Positions 35,975 to 45,794 of a stretch of DNA of 64,000 nucleotides are shown here, in pieces; the first letter of the stretch is position 1, and each line of letters starts with the position of its first letter. Source of the DNA: Cytophagales bacterium Alg240-R148 (GTDB taxonomy: Bacteria > Bacteroidota > Bacteroidia > Cytophagales > Cyclobacteriaceae); assembly GCA_900537185.1 (NCBI GenBank), contig LS999826.1, positions 1,597,554 through 1,661,553 of the forward strand. The letters are read 5' to 3'. Both the position numbers and the translations under genes were made by a program. A model generated the notes under the pieces. It worked only from the letters and a program-made list of their open reading frames with translations. It had not been told where the DNA came from and did no database searches.

Positions 35975-36265
35975 TTTTACGTATGGTTTCTAAGTAAACG
36001 TGGAATTCAGGTAATTGTTCCAAGCTTACTATTTTAATTCTAAATTGATTTAAAGCTGCGAAACTAAAAACAAATTCAGACAATTGGCAGTAAATTTTCG
36101 ACAAAATTTAAACTGATTTATAAGAAGTACAGGCATTTTTAATAGAAATGATAACATTCCTCCTTATTTATAGAAAGTGGTTAAGCGTCTATGAAACTTC
36201 TACAAAAAGACTCCGCCTTTAGTAAAGAATTGTTGCACCTGCCTGCAATATTTGGAGACAAATTT

Positions 36266-37972
36266 TTATTCCACAGAATGGTCCACTGCTGGCAAAATAT
36301 ATTGATCCAAAATGGCAAAAGGTTTGTCTTCCATTTCAGGAAAAATGTTGTAATTACCACCTGTAAATGTAACGGTCATTTTTAAAGCTGGGATGACAAT
36401 CAAAAATTGGCCTCCATTGCCCCAAGCTTCTATGGTTCTGAATTCTTGCCCATTGACATTGCGGGATAACATTTTCCACAAATACCCATAGTCCGAATTT
36501 TTGGGCCAATTGCCTTGAACTTGGGCAGAGGTAGAAGTATTTACCCAAGCGGAGTCAATAATGGTTTTGTTTTTCCATTGCCCATTGTTCATAACCAATA
36601 ACCCAAATTTGGTGAAGTCAATTGGCCTCAAGTAAAAGTCTCCCGGTAAATAAGCTCTACCCATGGGAGAAGTTCTCATTTGAAAACGGTGGATGTCCAT
36701 CGGGCGTAATATTTTTTCGTAAAGAAACAACGGAAGGTATTTGCTGGAGGCGTGCTGGATGACGCCAGTTAAAAGATTCATGCCCCCAGAAGAATATTCG
36801 TAATGGGTACCTGGTTCATGGGCCATAGGAAGTTTTAGTTTGTGCCCCACCCAGTCGGCATGGTTCCATTGCATATCGTCTTCATCTTCTAATTCCAAAC
36901 CAGTGGTCATGGTTAACACCTGATGGAGGTTGATTTTCTTTTTGGCAGCATCTTCAATACCGTACCCTGGGTAATAATCTAAAATGGATTGGTCCAATCG
37001 GATGCTGCTGTCTTCCATCCTGGCTTTTCCAAAGGTTAGAGAGGCTATGGATTTAAAAGAAGACCTAATGTCGTGCAAGTTTTCTCGGTTGTAACCATGA
37101 AAGTATTCTTCAAACACCAGTTGGTTGTTTTTTGTGATAATAATACTGTGGATATGGTTGTATTGTCCGCTTTGCATTGCAGGAATTAAGTCCAATAACG
37201 AAGCTTGGATACCAACAGAGGATAAGGAAGCAGTTGGAATAGAAGCGCCTACAGAATCTGGAATTTGGTATTGATAGGAGGCATTGCTCGTGGCTTTGTA
37301 TCCAAGTAACTCGGAAGCGGGCAACCGGCTTAAATCGATTTGCCTTGTGCCCCCAGGGTTGCCGTAGTTGAATTTTATTTGGTCCTTGTCCGGGTCCAAT
37401 TGTGCTGACATGGCGAAACGATCGTTGCTAATTGTAAACGCAATGTCGTTCCCATCTAATAAAACAGAATCAACCTTAAAATGCAGCAGCCTGTTTTCTT
37501 TGTTGCTTTGAATATGGGCCTGGAGGTGGTTCAAACTATCTTTGTAAAACTCGAGATATACCTCGTAATCGGTATCTATGATTTCAGGTTTTACTATGGA
37601 GGCGGTCCATTTGTTTTCGGCTTGTTCAAAATACAAGCTTTGAGACCATAAATTGTGCGTAATTACTCCAAACAACTCTTGGTTGTTGGTCGAAAAAGAG
37701 GCATCCAACCGCAGGCCTCCATCGCCTCTAAAGGTTAAAAAACCCGGTTCCTGTACTAGATCATATTTATTTGCGGTTCCATCTTTGTAAAGGACGGCAA
37801 CTTCCGGTGTACTTGCAGGCTCCAACACAACAGAATCAAATGCGGATTCGGTCTGAAATAATATGCCAGACCAAACGCCTGTTAATTGGTCTGAACTCTG
37901 TTTTGGCACTTCGTTACAAGAAATAATTGCAATAAAACAGCTTAAAAAAAATATTGGGTATCTAAAAGTCAT
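36266..37972 (-). CDS. Lipoprotein serine hydrolase, beta-lactamase fold, with N-terminal extension
   Basis: This 568-residue protein has a lipobox signal (MTFRYPIFFLSCFIAIISC). The first ~260 residues are a beta-rich extension (WSGILFQTESAFDSVVLEPAS). The C-terminal serine beta-lactamase-like domain shows IRSSFKSIASL (SxxK at about residue 305), the Tyr motif in HYEYSSGGMNLL (YSS rather than the usual YxN), and WGNGGQFLIVIP in place of HTG. GRAYLPGDFYLRPIDFTKFGLLVMN is typical of the esterase-type branch. It is the first of three such genes within 5 kb. The substrate is unknown. Confidence 0.88.
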   Translation of the reverse strand: MTFRYPIFFLSCFIAIISCNEVPKQSSDQLTGVWSGILFQTESAFDSVVLEPASTPEVAVLYKDGTANKYDLVQEPGFLTFRGDGGLRLDASFSTNNQELFGVITHNLWSQSLYFEQAENKWTASIVKPEIIDTDYEVYLEFYKDSLNHLQAHIQSNKENRLLHFKVDSVLLDGNDIAFTISNDRFAMSAQLDPDKDQIKFNYGNPGGTRQIDLSRLPASELLGYKATSNASYQYQIPDSVGASIPTASLSSVGIQASLLDLIPAMQSGQYNHIHSIIITKNNQLVFEEYFHGYNRENLHDIRSSFKSIASLTFGKARMEDSSIRLDQSILDYYPGYGIEDAAKKKINLHQVLTMTTGLELEDEDDMQWNHADWVGHKLKLPMAHEPGTHYEYSSGGMNLLTGVIQHASSKYLPLFLYEKILRPMDIHRFQMRTSPMGRAYLPGDFYLRPIDFTKFGLLVMNNGQWKNKTIIDSAWVNTSTSAQVQGNWPKNSDYGYLWKMLSRNVNGQEFRTIEAWGNGGQFLIVIPALKMTVTFTGGNYNIFPEMEDKPFAILDQYILPAVDHSVE

Positions 37973-38137
37973 AAAAATTGGTTTAGGGAAAAGCTTGTAG
38001 CTTATGCAACGCGATTTTTATGTAAAGGTTTGATTTATTGTGTTTTAACTGGTTTGTTTTCTTTTTTATAAACCTTATTAATCTTGTTGTATGCCTTCTA
38101 GAATTGCCTTTTTATGAAGTGGTACCGTGCTAAAAAA

Positions 38138-39208
38138 TTAATTCATCACATCATTAATTTTCTCCCATAAAACATTGTCAAACCCAGACAAGGCAAAATC
38201 AGAATCTCCCAAATTAGAAGCAATTCCCATGCGTATCACCACCATGTTTTTGCTTGGAACCACATAAATTCTTTGTTCGGAAGCTCCCATGGCAGCATAC
38301 ATATCAGAAGGCGCATTGGGCACTAGAGCGCCCTGATACACATCTTGGCTGCCAGGCAACATAAATTCATTTTTACCATTGAGCCACCACATGTACCCGT
38401 AGGCAGGGTTTATATTTTGAGCACTTTGGATGCTATTGTTAAAAAAATTAGCATTTATAATTTGTTCTTGCTCCCATTTCCCTTTGTTGAGTGCAAACAA
38501 CCCATAACGGGCCATGCTTCTGGTATCGCTGTGGTAAATTTTAAATATTGGACCATAGTTCCAGAACCCTTCCATTCCAATTTTATTCTCAATTTGGGTG
38601 GCAAAATAAGTTCTGAAATCTTGACCGCTTGCCTCGGTTATTACCTCTAGTAAAACTTGGAAAACATTGGCGTAAGCCCAACGTGATCCAGCATCTGCTA
38701 CATAAGTGAGATTCGCCGGTACCACCAAGTTTTTTTCATCGTTTAAGCCAGAAGTCATTTTTAACAAGTGTTCGACTTGAATTAAACCTTCTTGTTCTAC
38801 TGTGGTTTGGGTCCATTGGGTGCCAACAAAATCAGAAACTTTGCTGTCCAAGCGTATCAGGCCTTGTTGTTCTGCAATGCCAGTTGTATTCGCAACCAAG
38901 GTTTTACCTGCGCTGTTCCATTGCCAAGTGTCTTTTGCTGCATGTCCGTTGTAGTATTTTTCTATTACAATGCGCCCATTCACCAATACCATAAAGGATT
39001 TTGTGTTTTCTTGAACCAAGAAATCATTTAAGGCATCCAAATTTCCCGTATTCCAACCCAATTCTTGTGCAGAGGTGGTGGCCCATTCGCTGGACCCAAT
39101 AGGAGGGAAGTACATGGTTTCCTCGGGCTGGGGGTTGGTAGAAGAAGAACAACCACTGGCTAAACTCAAGATGCCAAGCACTATTAAAAATAAGGGGGTG
39201 ATTTTCAT
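38138..39208 (-). CDS. Lipoprotein serine hydrolase, beta-lactamase fold
   Basis: The 356 residues begin with a lipobox signal (LILGILSLASGCSSS-like). The motifs are SAGK at about residue 98 (WQWNSAGKTLVAN), YAN in SRWAYANVFQVLLEVI, and GASEQRIYVVPSKNMVVIRMG in place of HTG. HLLKMTSGLNDEKN is the conserved loop between the first two motifs. It lacks the N-terminal extension of its neighbour at 36.3 kb and also has no lipocalin tail. It is probably an envelope esterase or peptidase. Confidence 0.88.
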   Translation of the reverse strand: MKITPLFLIVLGILSLASGCSSSTNPQPEETMYFPPIGSSEWATTSAQELGWNTGNLDALNDFLVQENTKSFMVLVNGRIVIEKYYNGHAAKDTWQWNSAGKTLVANTTGIAEQQGLIRLDSKVSDFVGTQWTQTTVEQEGLIQVEHLLKMTSGLNDEKNLVVPANLTYVADAGSRWAYANVFQVLLEVITEASGQDFRTYFATQIENKIGMEGFWNYGPIFKIYHSDTRSMARYGLFALNKGKWEQEQIINANFFNNSIQSAQNINPAYGYMWWLNGKNEFMLPGSQDVYQGALVPNAPSDMYAAMGASEQRIYVVPSKNMVVIRMGIASNLGDSDFALSGFDNVLWEKINDVMN

Positions 39209-39299
39209 ATTATTAATTTAGACACTTTACGGAGCCAAAAGTTTAATCTTGTACTTTAATTTCAGTATAACTTGCTCCAGTTTTAATGGTAACAATGTG

Positions 39300-39800
39300 T
39301 TAATTGATAGATTTTGTTGCTTTTAAAAACTTGATAACAATACCCAATTGCCCCAAATGATAAAGATCGTGGTGCAACATGCCTTCAATAACAAAACGGT
39401 ATGGATAAACCGCATTGAAATCGGTATCGAAATAAGTTTCATCTAAGAAGTCATCGTTTTTGTTATTTAATAAACCGACTAAGTCCGTCAGAGTCTTGTC
39501 ATATTCAATAAGTACGTGTTGCCAGCCCATTGGTTGGAGTTGCTCATTAGACAGCCAATTTTCTTCGGAATCAGTGGTTTTACTGCCTTGGCCTGTGTTG
39601 ATTTTTAAAACACATTCTTGGCGCCACAGGGTCAGGTGGGAGAGTATTTCCGCAACACTAAGTAGATCTCTATGCGGCCGTATAAAAGCATTTCTTTCGT
39701 TTATTTTGGTAAGCATGGAGGCATAACTGCTGCCAACCCATGGCTTCCCTGATTGGATGTCTTGTAGTTGTTGGATGGTGCTTTGTATAACGGAGTTCAT
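39300..39800 (-). CDS. DinB-family protein
   Basis: This 166-residue four-helix protein fits DinB/YfiT: HRDLLSVAEILSHLTLWRQECVLKI supplies the first metal-binding His and the late HHDLYHLGQLGIVIKFL supplies the others. Relatives are putative metal-dependent thiol S-transferases using bacillithiol or a similar thiol, but activity is proven for few. It lies between two serine hydrolase genes on the same strand, with gaps of about 60-90 bp on each side. Confidence 0.88.
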   Translation of the reverse strand: MNSVIQSTIQQLQDIQSGKPWVGSSYASMLTKINERNAFIRPHRDLLSVAEILSHLTLWRQECVLKINTGQGSKTTDSEENWLSNEQLQPMGWQHVLIEYDKTLTDLVGLLNNKNDDFLDETYFDTDFNAVYPYRFVIEGMLHHDLYHLGQLGIVIKFLKATKSIN

Positions 39801-39861
39801 GATGTAACAGGTTGTATACCATTGGTTTCAGTCAACAAAATAGGCTTAATTTTTGAAAAGA

Positions 39862-40896
39862 TCACCCTGCGTCTTTGTTCTTCTCAAGTATGCTTAGTAT
39901 TCGGTTGTACACAACTTCCATGATGTTCCAATTGTACCCACCAGTAGAATTCACAAAGAAAATCACAACGGTGTCGGTATCTTGGTGGTACCTGGCCATG
40001 CTTTGGTAGCCTGGTACCCACCCAGTATGCTCCAATTGATAAATACTGGTATAGATTTCCCGTTCGCCATTGGCAAAAACAGACCCATCGTTTAAAGCCC
40101 TTAAAAATACACCTACATCTCTTGCGGTAGCCAACATGCCGTAATCATCCATTTTTAAATCCCCATCATACCCTTCAAAATAACCACTCATAACATCTTC
40201 TGGGTCTACGGCATCTAGTGAGCTAAAGGTGTTCTCAAGTTGAAGTGGTTGCAATATAGTCTCCTGGATATACCGATGGCGGCTGTATCCCAATGTTCTG
40301 TCTAATAAAGTCCGGATAAGAAGGTAGTTGGTATTGGAGTATTCAAAACCCTGGTCTGGTTCAAACCTGGCTGGTAAATTAAGCACCAATTGTAGGTTTT
40401 CTTCCCGGCTTCTGGGCGGGTCGGCCCAATACCCTGGGTGTTCTGTATAGTTGGGGATGCCGCTTCTGTGTTGCACCAACATTTTGAGGGTGATCCGATC
40501 AGAATTCTCAATTTTCCCTTTTAGTTCAGGGAAGTAATCATCCACGGTTTTATCCAATGACAAACGCCCGCTTTTTACGAGCTTTGTTATGGCCACTGCA
40601 TGGTAGAGTTTGCTGATACTTGCCATTTTAAATAAGGCCTCAGGGTAGGCTGTTATTTCTTTTTTGCGGTCGTGATAGCCCGCAGCTAGGTAAGTTGGCG
40701 CTTGCCCGGCCTGGTCTATGTAAACAATACAGCCATCAAAACCGATGGCAACGGCATCATCCAATTGCTCCTGAACAGAGTCGGGTAGGGGGGCTAACCA
40801 AGCCTGTACAATGGGCCAAGGCACAAAAGCCAAAGACCCAAGGCTGGCTGCAATAAAGAGTATTTTCAATACCTTTTTAAGCATTTTTTTGTTCAT
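39862..40896 (-). CDS. Membrane-anchored serine hydrolase, beta-lactamase fold
   Basis: The start was set at 40896 (MNKKMLKKVLKILFIAASLGSLAF), which gives a signal anchor. All three motifs are present: SISK (FKMASISKLYHAVAI, S93-K96), YSN (FEYSNTNYLLI) and HTG (LEHTGWVPGYQSMARY). The inter-motif loop MLVQHRSGIPNYTEHPGYW matches the family. This is the most canonical of the three neighbouring hydrolases and is closest in motif layout to the one at 9.1 kb. It has no lipocalin-like C-terminal domain. Confidence 0.9.
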   Translation of the reverse strand: MNKKMLKKVLKILFIAASLGSLAFVPWPIVQAWLAPLPDSVQEQLDDAVAIGFDGCIVYIDQAGQAPTYLAAGYHDRKKEITAYPEALFKMASISKLYHAVAITKLVKSGRLSLDKTVDDYFPELKGKIENSDRITLKMLVQHRSGIPNYTEHPGYWADPPRSREENLQLVLNLPARFEPDQGFEYSNTNYLLIRTLLDRTLGYSRHRYIQETILQPLQLENTFSSLDAVDPEDVMSGYFEGYDGDLKMDDYGMLATARDVGVFLRALNDGSVFANGEREIYTSIYQLEHTGWVPGYQSMARYHQDTDTVVIFFVNSTGGYNWNIMEVVYNRILSILEKNKDAG

Positions 40897-41064
40897 ATCG
40901 GAGCAATTTCTAGTACAAAAATAGTGGTTCAAACACTTTTAAAACTAAGCATCCAAGCCCATATATTATAATCATATGGGTAAATAATGATGTAAACATT
41001 TCGATTGGGAACAAAATGGTAAGACAGCCACACTCTATTTACCAAGGTAACAACGATTTGAATT

Positions 41065-41646
41065 TTACCTGAACTGTTTCGGTGTTAATTTTTGACCGGC
41101 ATTTTCTGCAATCTCCAATACCCTTTTTTGCCTCGTTTCAGACCTTTTGGCAGAAATGACCCAGTACAGCAATGATTTTTTTATTGATTTACTCAAACCT
41201 TCATAGTAAACCATGGCCTCTGGCTGATCAGACAAGGCAATTTTTAAATCTTCGGGCAGGACCAGCGCTTCTACCGCATTTAAAAATGTCCATGAACCGT
41301 TCTTTTTAGCTGTCTCAATACTTAGAAGTCCTGATGGAGCCATTAAGCCATTTTGGATGAGTTGCTCTACTTTTTCTTTGTTAATTTTGGACCAGTTGCT
41401 ATTGGGTTTTCTTTTGCTGAAGTACTGCATATACCTTTCTTCGTCCAAGGTTTTTTTAGTACTGTCTATCCATCCAAAACAAAGGGCTTCGTCCACCGCC
41501 TCACTCCAACTAAGCGAAGCAACGTTGGTAAAAGCCTTGTAATAAACAAGCCAAACAGACTGTTCTGATTGATGGTTTTTAGATAACCAATTGCGCCATT
41601 CTGCACGGCTTTTGGGGCAAAACGTGGCCAAATCTTTCTTACTCAT
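41065..41646 (-). CDS. YdeI/OmpD-associated family protein
   Basis: The 193 residues match the YdeI-like family: SKAEWRNWLSKNHQ-like start, VWLVYYKAFTNVASLSWSEAVDEALCFGWIDSTKKTLDEERYMQYFSKRKPNSNWSKIN, then KIALSDQPEAMVYYEGLSKSIKKSLLYWVISAKRSETRQKRVLEI. The C-terminal repeat-like helix is the OmpD-associated domain. Family members have been linked to peptide and bacteriocin protection in enterobacteria; the role here is unknown. Confidence 0.9.
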   Translation of the reverse strand: MSKKDLATFCPKSRAEWRNWLSKNHQSEQSVWLVYYKAFTNVASLSWSEAVDEALCFGWIDSTKKTLDEERYMQYFSKRKPNSNWSKINKEKVEQLIQNGLMAPSGLLSIETAKKNGSWTFLNAVEALVLPEDLKIALSDQPEAMVYYEGLSKSIKKSLLYWVISAKRSETRQKRVLEIAENAGQKLTPKQFR

Positions 41647-41757
41647 AGTGGCTGCTTGGTTTTACGGGTGGTCTGGATTTTTAAGGTTGGTTTATAGCTG
41701 ATTCGAAAGATAAGTGATGCCATGTCAAGATACAAATAGAAGGTGTTGGCTTGGTTT

Positions 41758-42396
41758 TTATTTGTCCCCAATCCAAACTTCACCAGCTTTAACCGCATAA
41801 GATTCAACAGGGTTTGTTTCTGATTCAGAGAAATTTATTACTCTGTGCGGTTTTTGAAGGGTTTTATTTAACCACTTTTTGGCTGCTTCATAATCGGTTA
41901 CGGAAGCATAATGGTCTGCTATGGTATTATCAAAGAAGTCTTCGTCATATCCATTTTCCCAATTAAACTGCATAACTTCACTTTGAAGAGGTCCATAGCT
42001 TTCAATCACCAGACTTTTGGAAACATTCGGTTTGAAAAAAGTGTCGTCATAAAAATTCAAATAATCTCCAATCGCTACCACCACTTGCGAATTAGAAAAT
42101 CTTGGTTCGAACAACCATATTTTTAGATAGTAATTTTGATCCAATTGGTCTAATTTTAATTTCCAGGCATCGTAAATTTCAATTAACCCAGCAAGCATTT
42201 TTGACTTTGTTTGGCCTGTTGGCTCAGATTTTTTGCTGTTGATTAACGATATCCCACTCCAAGGGTGTATCCTAAGTTTAACGTAAGTGCGTTGGTGTTT
42301 TTTTAAGTAGTCTACATCCAGGTGTTTGTTGGCAGCCAACCACTTATCAATTGCCTTCCACCTTCTTTTATGTCCGCGGATTTTCTTTTTTTTCAT
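41758..42396 (-). CDS. Hypothetical protein
   Basis: A 212-residue soluble protein with a very basic start (MKKKKIRGHKRRWKAIDKWL). The body includes VKLRIHPWSGISLINSKKSEPTGQTKSKMLAGLIEIYDAWKLKL and WLFEPRFSNSQVVVAIGDYLNFYDDTF. I do not recognise a family. There is no signal peptide or membrane segment. It is flanked by YdeI-like and S41 genes on the same strand. Confidence 0.65.
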   Translation of the reverse strand: MKKKKIRGHKRRWKAIDKWLAANKHLDVDYLKKHQRTYVKLRIHPWSGISLINSKKSEPTGQTKSKMLAGLIEIYDAWKLKLDQLDQNYYLKIWLFEPRFSNSQVVVAIGDYLNFYDDTFFKPNVSKSLVIESYGPLQSEVMQFNWENGYDEDFFDNTIADHYASVTDYEAAKKWLNKTLQKPHRVINFSESETNPVESYAVKAGEVWIGDK

Positions 42397-42466
42397 TGTT
42401 TTAAATCTAATTCTTGTAGTAGGCTATATATTTCTTCTATTGTTAACCCGTTTTAAATAAGGTTGG

Positions 42467-43693
42467 TTATTTTCTATTAATTAGTTCAATACCTTTTTTA
42501 AGCACGACATCCGATTCAATTTCAGATGGTACGATAAGAACATTAGGGATATAGTCTTGTCTTGAAGTGCCATTAATGTGAAATATTTTCTCTCTTGAAA
42601 TATTGTACCCTAAATCTGTGTTTTGTATAGTATATCCGTACATACCGCCTAATAATTTCCTCATTTCTGTACCTATTATATCCGCTCTTTGTAAGCCATC
42701 AAAACCCATTGCCAACCCTTCTCCCATACTTCCAGTCCATTTACCAACTAAAACAGCTACAGGCTGGTTATATGTTTTTAATCTTGGTTCAACGTAAATG
42801 CATTTTTGATCTGGTTGTAAATCATTAATTGGGCGTTGGGTTGATATGATAGTTTGGTAATCACCTCTTTTTTCAATGAATCTTCCTAGTATGCTTATTG
42901 CAATGTCACAACGACCACCATTAATGGTATTTCTAAGGTCAATAATTAGACCCTTTGTATCCATTAGGCCGTCTAATGTTTTGTCAAACTTAGCTATGAG
43001 TTTGTGTTCGTTTAAAGAGTTGTTAATTCGAATTATTCCTATCTGATCTATTTTTTCACTTTGGAGAACGCCTTTGTTTTTAGTTAATTTGAAATCATCT
43101 AAATCGATAGTTTTTGTGCCCCCATTGACCAGTTTTAGTTTAAGAATTCGGGATTCATTGTACCTTCCTGCAAGAATTTTATTTCCGATCCAATTTCTAA
43201 CTTCATCATTTTTTTTGTTATGACAAACTGTAGGAAAAGCATCAATAGCTTTACTGAACTCTTTCCCATTGAACTCTAGAATTTCGGCTCCAATAATATT
43301 GGTTTTAAGGTTTTGAATTTTACTGCTCCAAACATTTGTTATAATAGTCGTTTCGTTTTTTGTTTGGGCATAAACAGGAGCATGTAGTCTAAATGAAGTA
43401 TTTGTGTTGGTACTGAGAATTAAATGACTATCATAAAACTCATCCAAAAGGTATTCGAAAAACAATACCATATCCTCTCTAGACTGAACATTATTAAGCC
43501 TGCTTAGATAGGATTTTCTTATGCATTCTATACCAACATTTTTATTGTCCAAATAAATATAGTTGTCACGAATATTGTCGATCATAACATGTAAGCTGTT
43601 TGTCAAAAGGTCTTTATTAGGTATGGACTTATTTTGACCAAATGAGCTGATACTCAACGCTAACAGGAAAGGGAGTAATACTATTTGTCTCAT
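42467..43693 (-). CDS. Exported S41-family peptidase
   Basis: The 408-residue protein has a signal peptide (MRQIVLLPFLLALSISSFGQ). The N-terminal helical cap is followed by a divergent PDZ-like segment. The S41 core has GLIIDLRNTINGGRCDIAISILGRFI, the nucleophile motif VAVLVGKWTGSMGEGLAMGFDGLQRADIIG (Ser in TGSMGE) and the late IFHINGTSRQDYIPNVLI. C-terminal processing peptidases of this type cut unfolded or tagged proteins, and some act as retinol-binding-like hydrolases. It lies downstream of the sulfatase, with a hairpin between. Confidence 0.88.
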   Translation of the reverse strand: MRQIVLLPFLLALSISSFGQNKSIPNKDLLTNSLHVMIDNIRDNYIYLDNKNVGIECIRKSYLSRLNNVQSREDMVLFFEYLLDEFYDSHLILSTNTNTSFRLHAPVYAQTKNETTIITNVWSSKIQNLKTNIIGAEILEFNGKEFSKAIDAFPTVCHNKKNDEVRNWIGNKILAGRYNESRILKLKLVNGGTKTIDLDDFKLTKNKGVLQSEKIDQIGIIRINNSLNEHKLIAKFDKTLDGLMDTKGLIIDLRNTINGGRCDIAISILGRFIEKRGDYQTIISTQRPINDLQPDQKCIYVEPRLKTYNQPVAVLVGKWTGSMGEGLAMGFDGLQRADIIGTEMRKLLGGMYGYTIQNTDLGYNISREKIFHINGTSRQDYIPNVLIVPSEIESDVVLKKGIELINRK

Positions 43694-43794
43694 ACTTTAC
43701 TACATAGAAAAACTTCAACAATTGCAAAACCCCCTTATAAAAATAAGGCGGATATTTTCAATGGGGCATCCCTTTTTTTATGGCTTTTAAAAAT

Positions 43795-43842
43795 CAACGG
43801 TAAGTACAAAGAACGTTTTAATATCCTTTATGCTTACCGTTG
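43795..43842 (-). terminator. Hairpin after the arylsulfatase gene
   Basis: Perfect 10-bp arms CAACGGTAAG and CTTACCGTTG are separated by 28 nt and followed on the minus strand by ATTTTTAAAAG. It fits a terminator for the sulfatase gene. The AAC/GTT ends also resemble the palindromes in the cassette array, so a relic recombination site cannot be excluded. Confidence 0.5.
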
Positions 43843-43883
43843 CAAATTATAATTTAGGTTTGTTCTTATTGTCTTAAAATACT

Positions 43884-45476
43884 TTAATGTGTTTTAGGTT
43901 GTAACGCTTCCAAAGCATTCCCAATAGTGAAAGAAGCAGCTTTTTGCCTTGGAGGAAATTCTTTGAAAGTAGCGAGAAATTCTCCTACTACATCTGGAAG
44001 CGGATAGATAATAAATGAATGCTGGAACACCCAGTCCCAATAAGTGTTGGAAGTGATAGTTGCATTTTCAAAAGGGTCCGTGCGTAAATTAAACATATAA
44101 GGGACTCTTAAATTTCTGAATTCCCGCTGCCATACTTCTAATTGTCCGGGCTGGTCCTGAACCATAAAATGCACTTTCCAATTCTTGTATCGCAAAGCAA
44201 GCAAGTCACCATCGTCAGAAAAATAAAAAAATCTATCGCGTGGCCCTTGATCCACTTTTCCTGTGAGGTATGGCAAGAAGTTGTAACCGTCCATATGTAC
44301 TTTATATGTTTTACCTTCTATTTTTTTACCTTTTTTGAGTTGTTCCATTATTTTAGGTTCTCCGGCAGCAGCAATTAGAGTTGGAGCCCAGTCCAGGTTG
44401 GCTACAATTTCGTTTGAAACCTGTCCAGACTTGATCTTTCCAGGCCATCGAACCATAAATGGAACGCGAAAACCACCTTCCCATCCTGTATTTTTTTCAT
44501 TTCTAAACCAAGAGGTTCCTGCATCTGGCCATGTGTTTTTATGTGGTCCATTGTCTGTTCCATAAACAATTATGGTATTTTCTGCAATCCCAAGCTCATC
44601 GATTAAATCAAGTAATGCACCCACGTTTTTATCATGGTCTAACATAGAATCATGATAGTTACTTTGACCTACACCTGCTTGTCCTAAACTTTCAGGTTTG
44701 GTATGTGTGAAAGCATGCATTTTGGTAAAATTCACCCATGCAAAAAATGGAGTGCCCGATTTATTCTGCCGACGAATATAATCCTCCGCTTTTTCCTCAA
44801 ATTCATCGTCTACCGTTTCCATTCTTTTTTTTGTCAAAGGACCAGTATCTTTAATAGATTGTTTACCAACTCTACCCCACCTTGGGTGTTCGGTTGGATC
44901 ATCCTTGTTTGTTGCTTTACAATCCAAAACACCCCTTGGACCATACTTTGCAAGAAACTGTGGGTCTTTTGGGTAGTCTGGATGCTCGGGTTCTTCAGAA
45001 GCATTGAGATGGTATAATGATCCGTAAAACTCATCAAAACCATGTACTGTTGGAAGGTATTCATTTCTGTCCCCCAAGTGGTTTTTACCAAATTGAGCTG
45101 TAGAATACCCCATGCCTTTTAATATTTTGGCTATAGTTGGGTCTTCTGCACTTAACCCTTGTTTTGCTCCAGGCATACCTACTTTACTCATTCCTGTTCT
45201 GAAAACAGCTTGACCTGTAATAAACGCTGACCTACCCGCAGTACAACTTTGTTCTGCGTAATGGTCAGTAAACATCATTCCTTCTTTCGCAATTCGGTCA
45301 ATATTAGGTGTTTGATACCCCATCATTCCATGACTGTATGCGCTGATATTAGTGATCCCTATGTCATCACCCCATATCACAAGTATATTGGGCTTCTTAT
45401 TTTGTGCAAATACTGTTCCTTCCAGCACCATTAATGTTAGAAAAAATAGGAGTCTAGTTCTAATTGAAATTTTCAT
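43884..45476 (-). CDS. Exported arylsulfatase
   Basis: The start at 45476 gives a signal peptide (MKISIRTRLLFFLTLMVLEGTVFAQ). The sulfatase signature is SCTAGRSAFITGQ, where the Cys of CTAGR (about residue 78) would be converted to formylglycine. The calcium-binding acidic residues occur in NILVIWGDDIGITN and YGTDNGPHKNTWPDAG. GFDEFYGSLYHLNASEEPEHPDYP and DWAPTLIAAAGEP are typical of the family. It hydrolyses sulfate esters, probably of polysaccharides or aryl sulfates, in the periplasm. No formylglycine-generating or radical-SAM maturase gene is in the window. Confidence 0.93.
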   Translation of the reverse strand: MKISIRTRLLFFLTLMVLEGTVFAQNKKPNILVIWGDDIGITNISAYSHGMMGYQTPNIDRIAKEGMMFTDHYAEQSCTAGRSAFITGQAVFRTGMSKVGMPGAKQGLSAEDPTIAKILKGMGYSTAQFGKNHLGDRNEYLPTVHGFDEFYGSLYHLNASEEPEHPDYPKDPQFLAKYGPRGVLDCKATNKDDPTEHPRWGRVGKQSIKDTGPLTKKRMETVDDEFEEKAEDYIRRQNKSGTPFFAWVNFTKMHAFTHTKPESLGQAGVGQSNYHDSMLDHDKNVGALLDLIDELGIAENTIIVYGTDNGPHKNTWPDAGTSWFRNEKNTGWEGGFRVPFMVRWPGKIKSGQVSNEIVANLDWAPTLIAAAGEPKIMEQLKKGKKIEGKTYKVHMDGYNFLPYLTGKVDQGPRDRFFYFSDDGDLLALRYKNWKVHFMVQDQPGQLEVWQREFRNLRVPYMFNLRTDPFENATITSNTYWDWVFQHSFIIYPLPDVVGEFLATFKEFPPRQKAASFTIGNALEALQPKTH

Positions 45477-45500
45477 GACCATTATTTAGTTAAATCTTGA

Positions 45501-45520
45501 AATTATTGTTTTCAATAATT
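45501..45520. promoter_or_regulatory. Palindrome upstream of the sulfatase gene
   Basis: AATTATTG and CAATAATT are perfect 8-bp arms around TTTT, 25 bp upstream of the sulfatase start. It may be an operator or a leader hairpin. Confidence 0.35.
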
Positions 45521-45579
45521 GGCTATCAGTACCTATCCATATCATTCCTAGGTACAGATGCATCTCTTTTGTGATGCAC

Positions 45580-45680
45580 TTAAATCTAACAAATGAATGG
45601 GACTTTTTTTAGTATTATTTGTGCAGATTGCAAAATGGATGTAGGTTCGTGTGGTTTCACTGCTTTTAAACACTAAAGAG
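45580..45680 (-). pseudogene. Oldest stub of tyrosine recombinase 3' end
   Basis: By eye this ~100-bp stretch aligns with the last part of the recombinase gene at 63.7 kb. Shared words occur in the same order and spacing: taaatctaacaa, tgaat, ggacttttt, tagt, gattgc, tgta, and ttcactgcttt for ttactgcttt, then ctaaa. It is too decayed to read through. A hairpin (TGCATC/GATGCA, 45559-45578) sits where the intact gene has its downstream hairpin. The similarity ends near 45680, close to the breakpoint of the other stubs. Confidence 0.6.
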
Positions 45681-45794
45681 CTTATTACTAAATAGTGGAA
45701 TATCTTCTTTAAGAAGAGGTATTAAAAGACAAGAAATATTTTGGAGTATATGTATAGTTTTGTTTGCTACAATTTTTCTATAAACTAAATTCCT

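Noticed and set aside
43795..43842. An extra cassette site left of the array
   Set aside because: The AAC/GTT ends are suggestive, but position after the sulfatase stop and the T-rich tail fit a terminator better, and no second site or core consensus was found nearby.
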